Below the pieces are notes generated by a model. The model was not told the origin of the DNA and did no database searches. It worked only from the letters and a program-made list of their open reading frames with translations. DNA of 64,000 bases, from contig DBQC01000017.1 in the NCBI GenBank assembly GCA_002305075.1, forward strand, positions 94,007 to 158,006, read 5' to 3'. Position 1 is the first letter of the stretch. The number at the start of each line of letters is the position of its first letter. The translations under genes were made by a program, and so were the position numbers. Of this stretch, positions 62,022 through 64,000 are shown one piece after another. This DNA comes from Ruminococcaceae bacterium UBA1404. GTDB lineage: Bacteria; Bacillota; Clostridia; Oscillospirales; Ruminococcaceae.

Positions 62022-63119
62022 TTATTCTTTACGGCTTAACCGTAAATTATTGATGAGTCTTTCGTTTGTAGGCTCAAATTCCAGTGCGGCTTGAGCATGA
62101 ATTTTCGCCTCGCTAAAAAGACCCATGTAAAACGCCGAAATGCCACAGATATCATCGGGCGTGTAATCCCACGCATAACCCATATTAATGAATGTTATGG
62201 ACTTTTCGGTTATTTTGAGGGCCTCCTTTGTAAGAAAATATGCCATGGGCCAATCTCTCTGCGCCATACAAAGACGCGCAAATTCAATATAGGGGTCTCG
62301 CATTTCCGGCTGTTCGGCGATGGCCTTATAATACCAACAATAAGCGTCTGATATATGCCCTATCTGCCTGTGGCTCTTGGCAATCCACCGCATTGCGGCA
62401 CAGCGTTCGTCTTTCCATGTAGAGGTGGGCAACTTCAAGTATTCAATTAATGTTGTAATACATTTTTCCCATTGGGCGGCGTACATATATTCCCTACCCA
62501 GGTAGTACCGCATCCTGCTATCATTTTCATCTTCCTTAACAGCCATCTCTAAAAGTGGCAGGTATGAACTCCGGGACTTACTCGGATCCGGGTAGTGGTT
62601 TAGCACCATGCCTTCAATAAATATCTTCTTCAGCGGCGCCGACCCAATATACTCAAGATATTCATGAATCGGGCACTTCCATCTAAAGCCCACTCTCTCG
62701 TGTACTTTAAAATAATGAAACTGTATATCTGGGGTGCCATCGTCCTTCAAGCGCCAGTTATATAGATATCTTCCGGTTTTGGCTACTTTTCCCATGTTAT
62801 CTTGCTTTTGCCATGCAGCCTCCAACTTTGCCCTCCATCCGGGGAGAAAACGCTCGTCTAAATCGGTAGAGACACAAATATCCACATCTTCCGGAACATG
62901 CGAGAGGGAAATGTTGCGCGCAACATCAAATCGCCAGGGAGATATCTGCTCCTCAAACACAATGACGCCATGCGACCGTAACTTCTCGACGGTATGGTCG
63001 GTAGATCCGGTGTCGGTGACGACGATTAAGTCGGCTTCACTCATAGATTCCACCCATGCATCCACAAACTTCTCCTCGTTTTTACATATCGCATAGACAC
63101 AGACTTTAAGCTTTTGCAT
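62022..63119 (-). CDS. GT2 glycosyltransferase with C-terminal TPR-like helices
   Basis: A 365-residue protein. Residues 1-90 form a GT-A fold: CVYAICKNEEKFVDAW, DTGSTDHTVEKLRSHG, and a DLDE acidic motif (VSTDLDERFLPGW) that should bind the metal-nucleotide sugar. After residue about 190, helical repeats with LLEMAVKEDENDSRMRYYLGREYMYAAQWEKC suggest TPR units. This order is shared with SunS-like peptide glycosyltransferases and with some wall/flagellin enzymes, so the acceptor is open. ATG at 63119 is six bases after AAGGAAG, overlapping the preceding paralogue by 14 bp. Confidence 0.85.
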   Translation of the reverse strand: MQKLKVCVYAICKNEEKFVDAWVESMSEADLIVVTDTGSTDHTVEKLRSHGVIVFEEQISPWRFDVARNISLSHVPEDVDICVSTDLDERFLPGWRAKLEAAWQKQDNMGKVAKTGRYLYNWRLKDDGTPDIQFHYFKVHERVGFRWKCPIHEYLEYIGSAPLKKIFIEGMVLNHYPDPSKSRSSYLPLLEMAVKEDENDSRMRYYLGREYMYAAQWEKCITTLIEYLKLPTSTWKDERCAAMRWIAKSHRQIGHISDAYCWYYKAIAEQPEMRDPYIEFARLCMAQRDWPMAYFLTKEALKITEKSITFINMGYAWDYTPDDICGISAFYMGLFSEAKIHAQAALEFEPTNERLINNLRLSRKE

Positions 63120-64000
63120 ATGCATCTTCCTTGTTAAGTGTATCAATCTTCTGTTTAATAAGGGAAAGATTTTTCTTTAGCCGTTCATCCTCGGGTTTTA
63201 AGTGGAGTGCTTGCAAAGCATAATTTTTTGAATCATCCCAAAGCCCCAGATGATAGGCGCTAATGGCACCTAAATCATACAGAGCATAACCCCAGCTTTC
63301 CGGATCGACTAGATAGCTTCCCGTGCTTTGGGTAATGGTTAAAGCACGCTGAACCATGGCATAAACCAGCGGCCAATTTTGCTCTTTATACCCCATTCGT
63401 GCCAGCGCCAAATAGGGCTCTCGGCTTTCGGGGCACTCGGCAACTGCGCGAAAAAACCAGGATTTTGCCTCGGAAGCGTTACCCAATGCATCATAGCAAT
63501 GTGCAATAAACCGCATAGACGCACTTCGCTCTTCCTTCCATGTTGCAGAAGGCAGCGAAAGATGCTTTTTGAGTGTGCGGATACTCTCTTTATACTTTTT
63601 ATGATACATATACTCTCTGCCCAACCAAAAGACTGCTCGATCGTTTGTCGAGTTCTCCTTAACCGATAGTTCAAGCAGCGGCAGATATTGGCTTCTCGAT
63701 TTGGTGTTATCAGGATAATGGTGTAAAACCAAGTCGGGAATCCAAACCGATGTATCCTTGTCCGAACCGCTGTACTGCAAAATCTCGTGGACAGGATGAA
63801 TCCATTGGAATCCGTGTCGACGGTGGATTTTTTCCATAGAAAATTGCTTTTCTATAGAGTTATCTTGGTTGTGGCTCCAAACAAACCTATATTTTGCTCT
63901 TGTATGTTCGCTTTTCCATGCGTTTTCCAGCTTTTCTCTCCAGCCCTTTTCAAACACCTCGTCTATATCGCTGGAAACTGTCAGTGGCAGTGATAAAATG
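63106..64000 (-). CDS. GT2-TPR glycosyltransferase paralogue (partial)
   Basis: This frame runs off the right edge, so the N-terminus is outside the window. The visible 298 residues begin with LPLTVSSDIDEVFEKGW, the DxD region of a GT-A domain, and continue through helical repeats very like those of the downstream gene (LGREYMYHKKYKESIRTLKKHLSLPSATWKEERSASMRFIAHCYDALG). The two genes are paralogues; they overlap by 14 bp and are presumably one transcript. Ends LNKEDAYAKA. Confidence 0.85.
   Translation of the reverse strand, partial: ILSLPLTVSSDIDEVFEKGWREKLENAWKSEHTRAKYRFVWSHNQDNSIEKQFSMEKIHRRHGFQWIHPVHEILQYSGSDKDTSVWIPDLVLHHYPDNTKSRSQYLPLLELSVKENSTNDRAVFWLGREYMYHKKYKESIRTLKKHLSLPSATWKEERSASMRFIAHCYDALGNASEAKSWFFRAVAECPESREPYLALARMGYKEQNWPLVYAMVQRALTITQSTGSYLVDPESWGYALYDLGAISAYHLGLWDDSKNYALQALHLKPEDERLKKNLSLIKQKIDTLNKEDAYAKA

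Overview
The window looks like the chromosome of a Gram-positive, GC-rich member of the Clostridia (Oscillospiraceae/Ruminococcaceae-like is my best guess, inferred from gene content only). Supporting signs are a division/cell-wall (dcw) cluster with a PASTA-tailed SpoVD/FtsI-type transpeptidase, a PyrR-controlled pyrimidine operon, an FtsEX/PcsB-like/CtpB operon, DAP-type MurE together with diaminopimelate dehydrogenase, strong AGGAGG ribosome binding sites and sigma-A TTGACA/TATAAT promoters. No CRISPR array, rRNA or complete mobile element was seen.

Layout. 1-5.7 kb, minus strand: ECF transporter ATPases, an rRNA-methyltransferase-like gene, glmM and ruvCAB. 5.9 kb: tRNA-Val. 6.3-7.0 kb: a lone flavodoxin/ferredoxin gene. 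7.2-11 kb: a glycine-betaine-type ABC importer divergent from mscL, an uptake/release pair for osmotic stress. 11-25 kb, minus: ftsZ, ftsQ, murA, murG, ftsW, mraY, murF, murE, pbp, ftsL, rsmH, mraZ, headed by a consensus promoter and a three-copy MraZ box; murD is absent from its usual slot. 25.2-31.2 kb: pyrR-pyrF-carA-carB behind a PyrR attenuator. 31.3-34.2 kb: two small coupled genes, then greA-lysS. 34.4-39.7 kb: ftsE-ftsX-(M23 hydrolase)-ctpB and a CdaR-like regulator. 39.9-53.8 kb: RNA-modifying enzymes, an EF-G-like GTPase, lipoproteins, a secreted beta-helix protein, a P-type-ATPase-like membrane protein, an OGG1-type glycosylase, an MFS transporter and ddh. 54-56.7 kb: an ArsR-type repressor with a Zn/Cd-type P1B ATPase. 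57.4-57.6 kb: two tRNA-Ser genes, followed to about 61.8 kb by a decaying, lower-GC region (phage head-gene remnant, truncated sortase, twice-broken diguanylate cyclase). 62-64 kb: two tandem GT2-TPR glycosyltransferases.

How the parts fit. Much of the window serves one task, building and remodelling a meso-DAP peptidoglycan wall: GlmM makes a UDP-GlcNAc precursor, Ddh makes meso-DAP, MurA/E/F/MraY/MurG build the lipid-linked unit, FtsW and the transpeptidase polymerise and cross-link it, and FtsEX with the M23 protein opens it at division.

The observations I rate highest are: (1) a CarA subunit whose glutaminase Cys and His are replaced by Gly and Arg, predicting a carbamoyl-phosphate synthetase that runs on free ammonia; (2) a 747-residue membrane protein with P-type ATPase layout in which the phosphorylated DKTG site and the distal GDGxNDxP motif are gone; (3) a small 57-residue protein with an inverted repeat touching its ribosome binding site; (4) a 12-bp tandem repeat array with a DnaA-box-like unit; (5) the decayed phage/tRNA-Ser junction. 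I did not find a single obvious new multi-gene defence or mobile system.
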